Positions 1-12,111 of a DNA stretch of 64,000 nt are shown here, piece by piece. The stretch comes from Rhexocercosporidium sp. MPI-PUGE-AT-0058 (Eukaryota; Ascomycota; Leotiomycetes; Helotiales): contig JAGTJL010000007.1 in the NCBI GenBank assembly GCA_020746875.1, positions 434,001-498,000 on the forward strand, in the 5' to 3' direction. The notes under the pieces are model-generated. The model was not told the DNA's origin and ran no database searches. It saw nothing but the letters and a program-made list of their open reading frames with translations. Every line of letters starts with the position of its first letter. Within the stretch, counting starts at the first letter, position 1. The position numbers and the translations under genes were made by a program.

Positions 1-2
1 AG

Positions 3-1080
3 GCCGAAGCTGCTGTCACACTGAAGGAGGGCGAGGCTATCAAGATCCAGTTGGGAGCACAAATCGATGGCTTTGGAACAATCGTCTGCGATACTATCAT
101 AATCCCAGGTGCCGACAACAAGGGCGAGATCGAGGGCCGGGATGCTGATCTCCTCCTGGCTACATACTGGGCTAATGAGCTTTTGTTGCGATTGATGGTT
201 CCACCTGGACTTCTGGCGACCGGTACAGATGAGGAGAAGGCAAAGGCTGCTAAAGTCAAGGCCCCAGCTCAGAGCAAGATTACCAGTCTTCTCGAGAAGG
301 TCGTGAAGAGCTACGACTGCAACTTGGTTGAGCATACCACCAGCTGGCAGTTCGAGAGGAACGAGATTGAGGGAAAGAAGAAGATCATCCTTGCTCCAGG
401 AGATGGGACCAAGGGAGATGGTGTTCCTGAGGTCGGTGATGTATGGGGTGTTGAGATGGGTGTTAGTGCCGGAACCGGAAAGATCAAGAACTTCGAGAAC
501 AGAACTACACTCCACAGACGTACGACTCTCACGTACGCCTTAAAGAGACCTAGTTCCAAGAAGGTTCTCAACGAGGTCGTTAAGAGATTTGGTGTCTTCC
601 CATTCAGTTTGAGACAACTTGAGGATGAGAGAGATGCCAAGGTTGGTGTTGTTGAGTGTGTACGAGGAAATGTTCTTCGTGCGTACGAGGTTGCTGGAGA
701 TAAGGATGGTGCTGCTGTTGCTAGACTCTTGACCACAATCGGTATGTTTGATTCGTTCCAGGGCGATGGACAGCGTTGAATCACCAGCGATTTGAGAGTC
801 TTGCCCCAGACATTGCATCTACGTTCATTCCCATGCTCCTCACTAACACTCCCCAGCAATCACCAAGAATGGTCTTCAAAGAATCGCCGCCCCTCCCTCC
901 CCAGACCTCTCCAAGTTCAAGACCGACAAGAAGATCACCGACGAAGAAGTCCTCAAGATCCTCGAGCAACCCCTAGCCAAGGAAGTCAAAGCCAAGAACA
1001 AGAACAAGAAGAAGAAGCCCGCCAAGAAAACTACCGCTGCCGCTGCTGATGACGAGGAAGAGAGCAGTGATGAGGAGTAA
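3..1080 (+). CDS. PA2G4/Ebp1-like protein (methionine-aminopeptidase fold), 5'-truncated
   Basis: The reading frame is open from base 3, so the N-terminus lies outside the window; about 320 residues are visible. Exons are 3-741 and 857-1080, joined by a GTATGT...CCCCAG intron with a CTAAC branch-like site, and the junction keeps frame. The sequence looks like proliferation-associated 2G4 (S. pombe Cdb4-type), a catalytically inactive relative of methionine aminopeptidase that binds ribosomes and RNA. Supporting segments are the AQIDGFGTIVCDT strand, the EHTTSWQFERNEIEGKKKI block and the FPFSLRQLEDE stretch. The C-terminus is the usual basic lysine run followed by an acidic tail ending DDEEESSDEE. 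A role in ribosome biogenesis or translation is known for the family; nothing here shows it directly. Confidence 0.85.
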
Positions 1081-3961
1081 ATGGTTAGGACTGGTGGGAA
1101 TTATTGCATGATTTTAACATGATGGATGTCTCCGGATGTGCTGGTTTGGGTTGGGGAAATGGGCTCTGGAATTGAGAGCGGGGTATGGATGGATGGATGG
1201 ATGGATCGGCATGGGATATCTGCATGGGTTTTCGATGTAGGTAGCCTCACTTTAGGTGAGCAACGACAAATCTTTCACCTGCACAGTCCGTTTTGAGACC
1301 AGTTACATGCGTGTTAGCTCTGGCCGTTCTCAACGCCCCTACTTCCTGTGAGTACTGTACTTCGCGATGGACAAGAAACCGTCTCTTCCTCGATTTCCAG
1401 AGCATGAGAGGTCGGTTCTTCACAACATGTAATGAATATCATGGCCTGTACCTCCTTTCTACAACCTATGTTGCTCCCGTTGCTCACCTCTCTCCAAATC
1501 CTGCGAGATCTGCTTATTGCCGTATTTCTGAGCCGGGCTCAACTTGCTGAAAGGTCACAGCATAGATCTCCAGGCAGTGGTTTTCAGGTATGGCCTTGTA
1601 TGTCTCAGGTAGAGGACGAGGGGAGGAGGTGCTTATGCGTTTCAAAGTTTGATGGGCGGTATATGGAATCAGCGGGCTGGTTAGTGGAAAAGAGTGGTGT
1701 GATCTAAGAGACTGCGTATCTAGGAGTCTACTTCTATATCAGAGGGAGGGTGGCCTGGCGCATAGTGTGATGACCGGGGAACTTGGGAATTGAGAAGGAG
1801 GTGAGAGGATTCGGAGAGGTGCTACTGGGGATGAGGAGGTGTGTGAGCGTTCAAGTTACCAAGAGATGCTTTTAGCTGACGCGGAATTGCAGGATCGTGA
1901 AGTGATCACGTTAGCGCTGGGTCTATTTAGCTGGGCTCAAGAAACATATCGTCCTGGCTAGACAGTGAAGTGGAGCTACGTGATGCAGAGGAATTCTCCA
2001 TCACCCTCTTATAGCTTCCGCTGAGTTCTTGCGGTGGGCATCAAGCCTTCACTGAATTGCTTCTTGTCTTATAATAACGGGATGTTCGTCTTGAATGCCC
2101 TAAAGTCTATAGGCGCTCTCAGTACGTTTAAACTTCACTCGGTTGAAGGGTAGGGAATACACAATCTCCTCCGTGTGCCAGAATACCACTTTTATTTTGT
2201 CTTGTATTTTTTTCAAGCAACAGCGTGTTATCCGTCCTATATAGCATGCTAAAGACTTTCATGAAGAGCGATTTGAATGCAATCGGGCCCACATCTATTC
2301 TGGGATGCCACACTCCCCACGCATTGATCCATTTTCTTCGCATGCAAAGACACTTCCAACGATCTCGCTTAAAACAAGAGTCACAGAGTATTCTACTTAG
2401 CAGTTGAATGCGTGTCGACGAATAGAAGCAGGAAATATGTCTCGTTTCCTGGTCAGGCGCTGGGCAGGGCCGGGTTAGGAAAGTCACGAAAGTGTTCACG
2501 CGTCATGTGGCCAACATCACGATCTCATCACAACAAAGGCGAACTCAAAGATTTTTTCGCTTCGGGAATAGGGGCAATTATGGATTTTCTTATGAGAGGA
2601 GTGAAAGGAATATATATAAAAGAGTAAATGGTCACCCATATGTTCTTTATGGTTGGAGGTTGGTGAATGTTCTTCAGGCGACACGTTGCCTGATTATTGT
2701 GATGTGCAGCTCGGCAGATCTCGGATGAAAAGGGGGTTGGCTGGGTCGGGTTTGAGGATTTCGCGAGGTTGGACGGAAGGATAAATTTGAGTTTCTTGCA
2801 TGCCAGGATGGAGGAAGGAGGTTGAAATGAACATGTAGTATAGATTTGAGATGTGAAGTATGGATGGCATCACGGTATTGGCATGTGCGTGCGTGCCATC
2901 TTCAGCGTCGTAACAATGGAGGTGTGCTCGAAGGCATCACTATCGTCGCTCGGAAAGCGAATCAATAAAGCACAACTCCTGGTCAAATCGTCGCATACCT
3001 AGGTATGCAACCCATCTACAAATATCTTCATCGCCCGGTATCGGCAAACGCAATCCAACAAAGAGAGAATGCAGCCGAGATGCACCGGACATAGTGGTGT
3101 GTGTGTGGTGCTTGAGTGAGTGAATTCCTTCTGCTGTTGGAGCCCGCACCCGAAATTCCGAAAAGGGGCAGCCCGCAAAATCAACATTTCTGGTGAGTCA
3201 GGAAGAACGCCACCTGGAGCTGGGAATTAGGTAGACATCTAACATTCAGAAGAGTAGATAATCATCACTTGTACATCCACACCGGGAATCAATATAGAAG
3301 GCCGGAGAAGCGAGTAGGTGACGCAATATATGAGGGCAAAAAAGGTGGTCACTGGTCTGGAGTTGGCTCGTCTCTTTTTCTCGGTTGCATTGGCCTGGGC
3401 TGGTGCTTCTGGTGCAAGTTGGAGTACGCTAACCTACAGTGCCCCCTTGACTTTCGAGCTGTTTGGACTTTCTTCGCCTGCCGACAACCATCTCTTGTAA
3501 ATATCACGACACTCCTGCCGACACACGACACACGACACGACGTCTGAGAAGATTTCGACTTCGTTCCTGCACGTCGCTGAGGACAACCTTGACAGTGCAT
3601 CGGATGCATCAGAGTAACAGCCTTCTGGTGATTTCTCAACCCTCGGAAACCTCGATCGCCTAGCTTTTTCTGCAGGGTGTGACTTTCGATTTCGCTTAGC
3701 GAGGAGCCCCTAAATCCTAGCGAGCTCAATCACCTGCAATCCTCAAGAACAGCAACAACAACGACGCGTGCCTTCTGTCCTCCCAACCACGATCAAATAT
3801 CGTGTGCACGCCGCTGGGCTGTAGAGAAGTACTCCTACTGCTATCCTCGCTTTTGAACCCAGAGCTAACGAGCTGATAGACCTGCGCTGCAGCCTCTCGG
3901 GCGGTCGCGACCTCGAAGACGAGAGTAAGGGAGGCCCAGCCTCGACGACGACAACAACAAC
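1081..3961. other. Intergenic region with probable long leader of the PHD gene
   Basis: No frame in this 2.9-kb stretch resembles a protein. It holds a short GGAT tetranucleotide repeat (1187-1206), the 3' flank of the PA2G4-like gene and, at the right end, a CA- and ACA-rich stretch just before the next ATG that is probably 5' untranslated leader. Confidence 0.6.
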
Positions 3962-6900
3962 ATGAGTGCAAATCGGCCCACGCGCTCGCGGATTGCCAGT
4001 CCTTTACCTCCGACCGCCTCGATCGAAAGCGCAGACTCTGCCACCGAGGCGCGCGATGGTGAATCAATGCCGAAAAGCACTTGGGTCGAACCGAGTCTCG
4101 CAGCGCCTCGTCCCTCATACGCTGAAGCTGGCCACGAGCGGCACGGTGTCGTTCTGAACATGATGCCGCTGGGGGTTGGACCGAGTGCGAAAGTTCTGAA
4201 GGCACTGGCGACTGTGGAGAAGCCAAAGAAGAGCATCAGTTCGGTTTCTACGCCCGAAGTTGCGACGCCCGAACCATCTCAGATGGCAGAGATCGTAGAG
4301 ATGCCAGAGGAGGCAGAGACTATAGAGACGCCACGAGAACAATCTGTGCCCGCACAAACAATTGAGGTAGAGGAGGAGGAGGAGGAGCAGAAGGAGGAGG
4401 TCTTACCAAAGACTCCCAAGTCGCCAACCAGTGCGCGGAAGAGTGTCTCGCGACAAAGTGTTGGACCTCAGAGTGCTGGGCAATCAGTTTTCGCCTTGCA
4501 GCGATCTCCTATGGCTGCACTCGGCCCAGATTCGGCTTCCGAAGCACCCAGATATCGCCGGTACACCTCTGACTCTGCGACACCTGAACCTGCGCTTGGC
4601 CCTGATGGTCTCCCAATTATCAATATGGACTTCACAGACAGGGTGGTTGAGTATGCTGTCAACGAGGCTCTGGATCGCCACAAATGGCCCACCGCTTACG
4701 CTCTTCGCACCTACTACGATGAAGGGAGAACAAACCCCCGGATGGTTCGACTCTTCGACTCTGTCTACAACGGATGGGCCGATGTAGAGCAGATGACTGA
4801 ATTTCGAAGCACTATGAAAATCAAGAAGAAGGAGGGCAAGAAGGGGAAGACGGGTGAATATTATTTCAACGGCGATGATCCAGCACCGGCCCGACCTATC
4901 TTCAACGCAATGAACATCATCCATGCTCCTGTTTCTACCTACCAGTCTGTCTATCAGACTCCCTACACATCATTTCCAGCATCGCAGCCGAGTACCATCG
5001 GAGAGTCTCCTCAACCAAGAGCCTCATCGGTCGTCCAGGGCTCGATGACGGTCTCCGCATCTCCCCAGCCAGATCACGAGCACATCAACAAAAAACAACG
5101 AAGCAATAGCTTTCAGCCTGCAAATGGCACCCTTATCAACGGGAATGCGTCCATGAACGGCACAAAGAAGAGCCAGTCCCCGGCAGTATTTGGGTCTTCC
5201 AGGGTTCAGTCTCCAGCAGTCCAGCCATCTCCAGCAGCTGAGACGAATGGAGACTCGAAGGCCTCTCCAAGCAGGGCACAGAGATCGCGATCCAACTCGA
5301 GCTCTTCTTCTTTGTCCTCGGTCAACGAAGATCTCATTGAAGACTCATCTATCATCTCGCCACTTCGTCCAGCGCCAGCTCCAGCTCCAGCTCCAGCCCC
5401 TGTTCGTGCACCGCTATCAACAGTACCTAGTCACCTCGCAGCCAAATACGGGCCTGTCTTGGGGCTTGGGTATGGGCCATCACAGCAGACACCGCGTTTT
5501 GTGTCGCCGTACGCCTCTGCTGAGGGCTTCCAAGCTGTTGCGCTCTCGGCTGAGGCAGCGAGACATGCCCGGCCAATCAGCCAGCCGGCAAAAGCGGGCC
5601 CCCGAACGTTTACCTTTTCAACCAACCCTGCCGCCGCCTCTGCCTCTGCCCAAGCCCACGCCCAGGCCTCTACCCTCGCTCGTCCTTCTTCCGCTAATAA
5701 TCAACCCTCCTCCACATCCACCACGTCCTCCACACCTGCGGCTTCATCCGCCCTCAACACTGTCAGTGAGCCTCCCGCCAAATCATCCATGGCTCCCACG
5801 CTTCTCATTCAGTCATCCTCAAATTCTTCCACCACATCAAGCAAGAAGTTCCCTCCTACTTTTAGAATCAAGAACTCGAGCAAGGCTCAGCAGGCTCTGG
5901 CTCAGGTCCAAGTGTCGCAGGAAGAGGTCGACGCCAGCAACCGTTTGAAGCGCAAGGCGAGGGAGATCACGGGCAAGACTCCTACCGCCGAGAGTAACGA
6001 GCGGCATGAGGTTAAGGCCGTGAAGGCTGCTGCGGCGGTTGAAGAGCGAGGCAATCAATCAGACGGTGGTGATTCCATCGCCGTCAAGCCGACCAAGAAG
6101 CAGAAGAAGCTGCCCAAGGTGCGACTCCTCAACAGAAATCGCGAGACCCGACAGAATTCTCGTTATGCTTCCGATGAAGGGAGTTCACCCACCGAGCTGG
6201 CTTTCAAAGCACCGTTCCCTCCAGGGGATTCTCTTCCATCATCTCGTGCTGGCACACCGACCGCAGCCAACCGACCAACGAGGAAGCAGAAGACTGGATC
6301 GGGTCTACGTGTCAAGACATCGTAAGTCATCAATTTTTCACGTCGCTGCATCATGTCATCACTCGAAGCATTCGCATTCATCGATATTTGGGGTTTACAT
6401 TTAGTGATGTCCTCGTTCTGTCTCCTCTTTTGCCTGGAACCATCGTGATTGCTGTCGCACAATCCGAAGCACAATGCGACCGGGCCCAAACCCATTCCTT
6501 CAACCTTCTTCCCTCTCTCATAGCAAATATGAACATCAGGACTATGCTAATACAGAGTTCCAATTGCAGGCCGATGAAGAAAAAGACTGGCACTTCCGCT
6601 GGCATTCCTAAGGATATGCGCAGCCCAGTCAGTAACGGTGGCCCCATGACACAGGTAAGCTCATTTTTATTCGTGCATCCATCTGTATAGTCCCCAGATG
6701 ATGGCGGTTGTCATTCTGAGGCCCTTTTCATGGTATTTTGAGCTGTTGGTTGTTGGATTCGATGGATCAATAGTTTGATTCATCGACGCTGCGGTGGCCT
6801 GAAAATGCAAACGCCCGCCGGCAATCTCTGCATTCCGCCCCTACCAGCGCCAAACCTTGCAAACCCCCACCCACTTCTACGCACGTCCACCGCCAGGAAG

Positions 6901-8500
6901 CTCCGCCACATGTTTCCTTTTCTGGATCTTTCGCATCCTTCCATTCCAAGTCAGATTGCATCTTCACATTGCTGACCCATGAGACAGGACGGCGATAACG
7001 ATGACTTTTGCTCAGCATGTGGAGGTAATGGGGATCTGGTCTGCTGCGATGGTTGTACGAGCTCATTCCACTTCAAGTGTGTTGATCCTCCCATCATTGA
7101 GGGCTCCCTACCTCTTCCAGATGATTGGTACTGTAACTCCTGCCAACTCAAGCAAAATGGTCCGTTTGATGACGACACGGGCGGAGTTTGGGGCCCTTTG
7201 ATTTCCGAGTTTGAAGACAAGAACCCAAGATCCTTCCGGCTGCCCGAGCCAATTCGAGAGTACTTCGTGGACGTCAAAACCGGTGCAGATGGAGAGTACG
7301 AAGAAATTATCCCTCCGAAGCCGAAGTGAGTCCGCTGAAGATGGTTTTGATGCGACGTGATGATGCTGACTTGTTCACAGGAATAATAAAGCTGGTTGGG
7401 AGGAGGCACCTGATTACTTCCGAAAGAAGGATGCGAAGGGCAAGATTATTCTCTGTCATCGCTGCAATGGTGAGGCTTCGGCTCCCAATCGCATGATCAT
7501 CCCATGTAGCTTCTGTGGTCTCTACTGGCACTTGGATTGTCTTGAGGTCCCCCTTGCGAAGGAACCTGGAGCTGGTCGACAATGGCGATGCCCTGCTCAT
7601 GTCGACGATCTCCTTTCGATTCTTCCAGCCACATTGGCTCCTGCTCACCGATTCCGTAAGATTAAGGGTGCATCGGTTATCCGGCCAGCAGTTACTCGTG
7701 GCCTCAAGAACAATGGTCACATTGAGATTGAGAACGATGCTAGTGAAGACGAGGAGGAGCAAGGCTTCTACGAGTTGAGAGAGTTTGGTCATGTGTACAA
7801 GCTCCCAGAGACGAGTATTAAGCTCGACTTCATCTCTAGGTATGCATTCTTGTCTCTAACTATAAGTCCCTCCCTAACATCTTCCTAGGGTCAAGCAGAT
7901 GCGTGGTAAATACGTCCCATCGCTTTACAGCTCCAAACCCAGACCTGAACCAGTTGCGAAAGGCACTGCGGTCCCGCCAACACCTTCTGTGAGATCCGTA
8001 CCTAGCACCGAGAGACCATGGAACCAGCGCAACATGGAAGAGCAACAAGCTGCTCTCAATCTCGCATCTCTCCTCGCCAACTCCAACAACCCCGCTCTGG
8101 GCGATAACACGGGGCTCTTGATCAACACCCTTCTGGTAGGTTTCATACTCTATGTTCCATGACGTAACTAGTGTCAGAATTGGCTAACGAGTCTTGTTTT
8201 GAATAGGCCGAAGCTCCACCAGCTGTGGTCTCCCTGATTGCGCAAAGCACTGCAGAAAACATGACTGCGGCCAAGTTAACCAAAAAGGAGAAGCAGGGCA
8301 TCCAAGCATTCTTCAACTTCCTCAAGGAGAAGCTTGACAACGCGGACAGCAGCAGTGATGAAGATGACAACGCTCCTGCAACACCACCTGCATCCACTGA
8401 AGAGACATCCGTGATTCCAGACGTTGCGACAGCTGTGGACAATTCAAAATTTGCGACAGTTGAATCTGTCGATGAGGAGGATACGGAGATGCTACTCTGA
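3962..8500 (+). CDS. RCO1: Rco1/Cph1-like protein with two PHD fingers
   Basis: Six exons (3962-6321, 6570-6654, 6988-7325, 7381-7839, 7889-8135, 8207-8500) join in frame to about 1,260 residues. The first 786 residues are mostly Ser/Pro/Ala-rich and low in complexity, apart from a conserved-looking block near residues 215-320 (LPIINMDFTDRVVEYAV onward). PHD1 starts FCSACGGNGDLVCCDGC and has the C4HC3 pattern. PHD2 starts CHRCNGEASAPNRMIIPCSF and ends RCPAH, an atypical C4HC2H pattern. Two PHD fingers in a long basic nuclear protein match Rco1 of the Rpd3S histone deacetylase complex, which recognises H3 tails together with the Eaf3 chromodomain. The ATG follows AACAAC, a good fungal context. 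A Cti6-like subunit is the main alternative. Confidence 0.8.
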
Positions 8501-11500
8501 TCTGCATCCTCCTGCATCGCCGATTCCTTCGCTGAGATTTTCCAGCTCCGACAGGCCACAGAAAGCGTTCCATATTCAGCCAAGAGCTTGGCGGGCGTAA
8601 GTCTCACGTGATTCGACCACTTCCTCGCCAATCACGAGGTTCATGTTTCACAGCTTTACCTTAGGCTGCTGACCGGCTCATTTCGTTCGTTGTACCATTT
8701 GATCGGCTTATCTCTCACGGACCGAGTTACAACTTACACCCGGTGTTGTTCCTCGTTCATTTTCCTTTGCATGGTTGGGAAGACAGACTATGGAAGGATT
8801 GAGTGTGTAATACTAGCATCGTCATCTTTTTTTTTCCGAAGGCGTTGGAGTGAGTGGCGTGAGAGGGACTGGAACTGGATATTTTTGCTGAGCTTGAGCA
8901 TCACCATGAACTTGGCTTCAAGCTTCGTCCCATTCGCTACAGAGATTGAGTTGCGAAGGGACAGGATTGCGAGAAGCGTGGATGGTGGTTAGAGAAGAGG
9001 AGAACGAAATATGTTTGTACGTGGAGCGAGTGGCGGGTGGATGTGGAAAATGAGATCTGAGAAGAGACGAGGCTGAGCAATCACAAAGACCCGGATAACC
9101 AATCGATTTGGCTAGCGAAGATTGATATCCGGTGGGCGCTTGCCTGTTACTTACCTACCTGAGTGGATGGTTGGGTAGATGGTAATTGAAGAGGAGAGCG
9201 TAGCCTAGCAGAGCTGAGCTGAGAAAAACTAAAAAATTGTAAAAACCATTGGTGTCTTGATGAGGCGTGGTATTCGACTCGTGAGGCTGTCGTGAGAGGA
9301 TATAGGAAACTGAAGGTTAGAGGATGTTTGCTAGCTAGGAGTAAAGTGAGGCTTTGAGTTTGCTAGGGATTGGATTATATTAGCTCAAATTGAGTAAGTA
9401 GTGGTACTCGCTTTCTCGATAGGATTAAACCTACTGTACTGGGTTCTAAATATAAGGCTATATCTAACTAAAAGGCCCTTGCAAACCCACTGTAGATGGG
9501 TTCGGACCCATGGAGAAAGAGAGTACCACGTGAAGTTGCATGGCACGTAAGACACAGTAAGGATGTTAGGCGGATACAGGTAACACATCCCATCTTTCGG
9601 CCGAATGACTGTGTGCTAACCGCGCCACACTACAGTAATTAACAACCAAATCAAATCCAAGCCCTAGTGAGTATCACCAGTTGTTACTCCCTGATCTGAG
9701 GCTATCCCCGTACAGAACTTTCTTCGAAATTACCATTCTTCCTCTGCTCAGCTCGGTGTCCAACTGTATATATATCGGAATCGTCAAGGCCAAAGGAAAT
9801 TCCAGAATATCTCTCCAAAAGCATACCCCGGAAGATAAAACTAAGACCAGATTGTGAAGTCGTGAGTTCGAGTTATCTAGGTGCTGTGTCTCACGCCCAT
9901 CCCGATCCACCCAGCCAGCAAGCCAGCCAGCCAATCAGACCTTCCAGATGACCAGTTCAGATTCGAACTTCTTCTGCGATTTGCAACAAAACATTTGGCC
10001 TCCTTACAGTAATGTCGCGTGACATATTACCCAGATAATGATCCATTTCTGGTCTGGTGTGAAGATGTGCGAGATATTCGAGATTTTGATTACAGTGAAT
10101 CAATTAGTTGGATTGGTACAAAACAGCCTTGTCTAGAGCCAAATTGTCTAAGTTGAGTGGCTGGTCGGTCATCACGTGAAAACGTCTAATCAAATATTTA
10201 TTTTTGTTGTTTGATTTCGAACTTTTTTACGATGTGCAACAAAACTTTTGGCGCATCGTTTGTTCACGTGATAGTCTACCTGGCCAGAATTTTCTATCTT
10301 TCCTTCAGAGCTTCGAGGAGATCTTATCTCCAATGAATCAATTAGTCCATGTCTTGAATGTTGATACCTCGTCTGAGTTGATTTCATCATCATCGAGACT
10401 CATGTGAAGCATGATTGTTATCACGTGAGCACGTCCCATCTTCAATTTCGAACTCATTCTTTCGGCGTGCAATTAAAGTCTAGGAATGTGGAAAGGATAT
10501 ACGGGAGGGGATAAAAATTTCCAATCCCTCAAACAAATCTCGGAATCGGACGAGTGCTTCTTGATATTGTCTTGACATCATCGACGACAATGAGGCTAGC
10601 CGATTCTACGTAGTAGTAACCTTTCAAAATCCGTATTTGCAGCATATGCCTCTTGATAGCAAGAAATGAAGTGTCTGTTATCTGTTATTAATTTTCCCTT
10701 TTTGGTGGTGTCCTTCTCTTCATCAGTATACATTGAGTTGGAGACACGGGTACCAAACCTCGAATCTCAGTGGATGCTAAGCCAACCCACGACATGATGT
10801 GTCCTGGACTTAGCTAACAGAATTGCAACGACACCAACTCCAAGAGCTCTATCCAAGAATAGAAAGCTAAGACTAGCAGTAACGCAATGCGGACCTTGGT
10901 CCCAAAACGAAAAATAAAAGTAATCAACAACCCTCCTTTCGAACATTCCCCAACGCGAGCAGGCAAATGCTGACTTCGTCCTAAAGACGGTCTTCCAATC
11001 TCAAATGATGTACTAAACAGATTGCAAATACCGTCAAGCAAATCCCGAATAAACACTTTAGCTTTTAAATAAGCTTTTGCCCACAGCCAGTAGAGTACTT
11101 CTTCTTCAATCGTCAAGTGTTGACTAATCAATCCCTCTTCCAGAAGCTCCCCTGAAAATTAGCCGAGCCAAACTTCTAATATCAAGTTTTCCATCCCAGG
11201 AGTCCAACCTTGACCCAAAGTACACTTCACCGGTCAGCGACTCATGTTCACTAATCGTGGCATATTGATCCTGTATCTCTCGAGTCAGTACAAATAGTCC
11301 CTAGCTGATGCTGATGCTGATCCCCGTGACATCAGGCCTACTAGGCTCCAGTGCTCCGCCACAGCGTACAACTCGTCCAATCTACGGACTGCTCACCTGC
11401 ATGAAAGTAACTCTCTAACTTGCGTCCCATCAGACGGAACCAGATAGCCGAACATTAAGCTCGGATCTCACAACCCACGGCTCGCATCTCGCATCTCACC

Positions 11501-12111
11501 GCATTGGCAGGCCTATGACAAGTGAATCTCAGCTAGTGGAATGTCAACACCAAGTTTCTCTTGGCAAGGATGTCAGGGAACGTCGGTCATGTCATGCTCA
11601 TACTTCGGGTATCGCGTTGCATATGCATTGCCGGTAGATTAAAGGCATACTGTAGATGTGAAAGAATGAAAATGATTGGATTCATCTGCAACGTGAGTCA
11701 GCTGAGCGGCGTCGGGCTCCCGGTGAGAGTATCTCGGCTACTCCACACTCGTTGATGCTCTGTCGAGTTGGGGACGAGAAAACTAGGACTGGATATAATT
11801 CTAAATCCCCGGTTATGATTTCCGTGGGAGTTTAAACTGGGTATGGTATATCTTTGAATGACGTGGAGGGTTGAAGTCTTACTCAGGCACTGTGCGTACA
11901 AGGAGTCTAGGGACAAGAACAAGCTTCAAGTCTCCGAGCCAGCTTGATGATCATGGTAGCTTGAGCGTTTCTCTCTGATATATCCTTTCCCCTTTCCCCT
12001 CTCTCCTCACGCCAATTTCGCTGGATCTTCCAGAGGCCAAACCTTTTGCTCTTTTCCCCTTCCAAATCCGTCTCCTCATTGACCTAGACAAATCTAGAGA
12101 AAAACACAAAA
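8501..12111. other. Intergenic region, repeat-bearing
   Basis: This 3.6-kb stretch has no credible coding frame. It carries the 3' flank of the PHD gene, a TCACGTGA palindrome at 8604-8611, a tRNA-like inverted-repeat structure (9489-9636), an AT-rich diverged tandem repeat (9962-10454) and the promoter of the NRPS-like gene, which ends in a CT-rich leader. Confidence 0.6.
9962..10454. repeat. Diverged tandem repeat, unit about 230-255 bp
   Basis: TTCGAACT recurs at 9962, 10216 and 10447. GCAACAAAAC recurs at 9983 and 10236. The 12-mer GAATCAATTAGT recurs at 10097 and 10335. TCACGTGA palindromes lie at 10172, 10264 and 10421. The order of the shared words is kept between copies one and two; copy three is only its first part. 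The spacing (about 254, then 231 bp) indicates two and a bit degenerate head-to-tail copies. No coding capacity is seen. Origin is unknown; an eroded transposon terminus or a regulatory duplication are both possible. Confidence 0.65.

Noticed and set aside
5190..5948. A 252-codon frame inside the PHD gene
   Set aside because: It is a shifted reading of the Ser/Pro/Ala-rich first exon.
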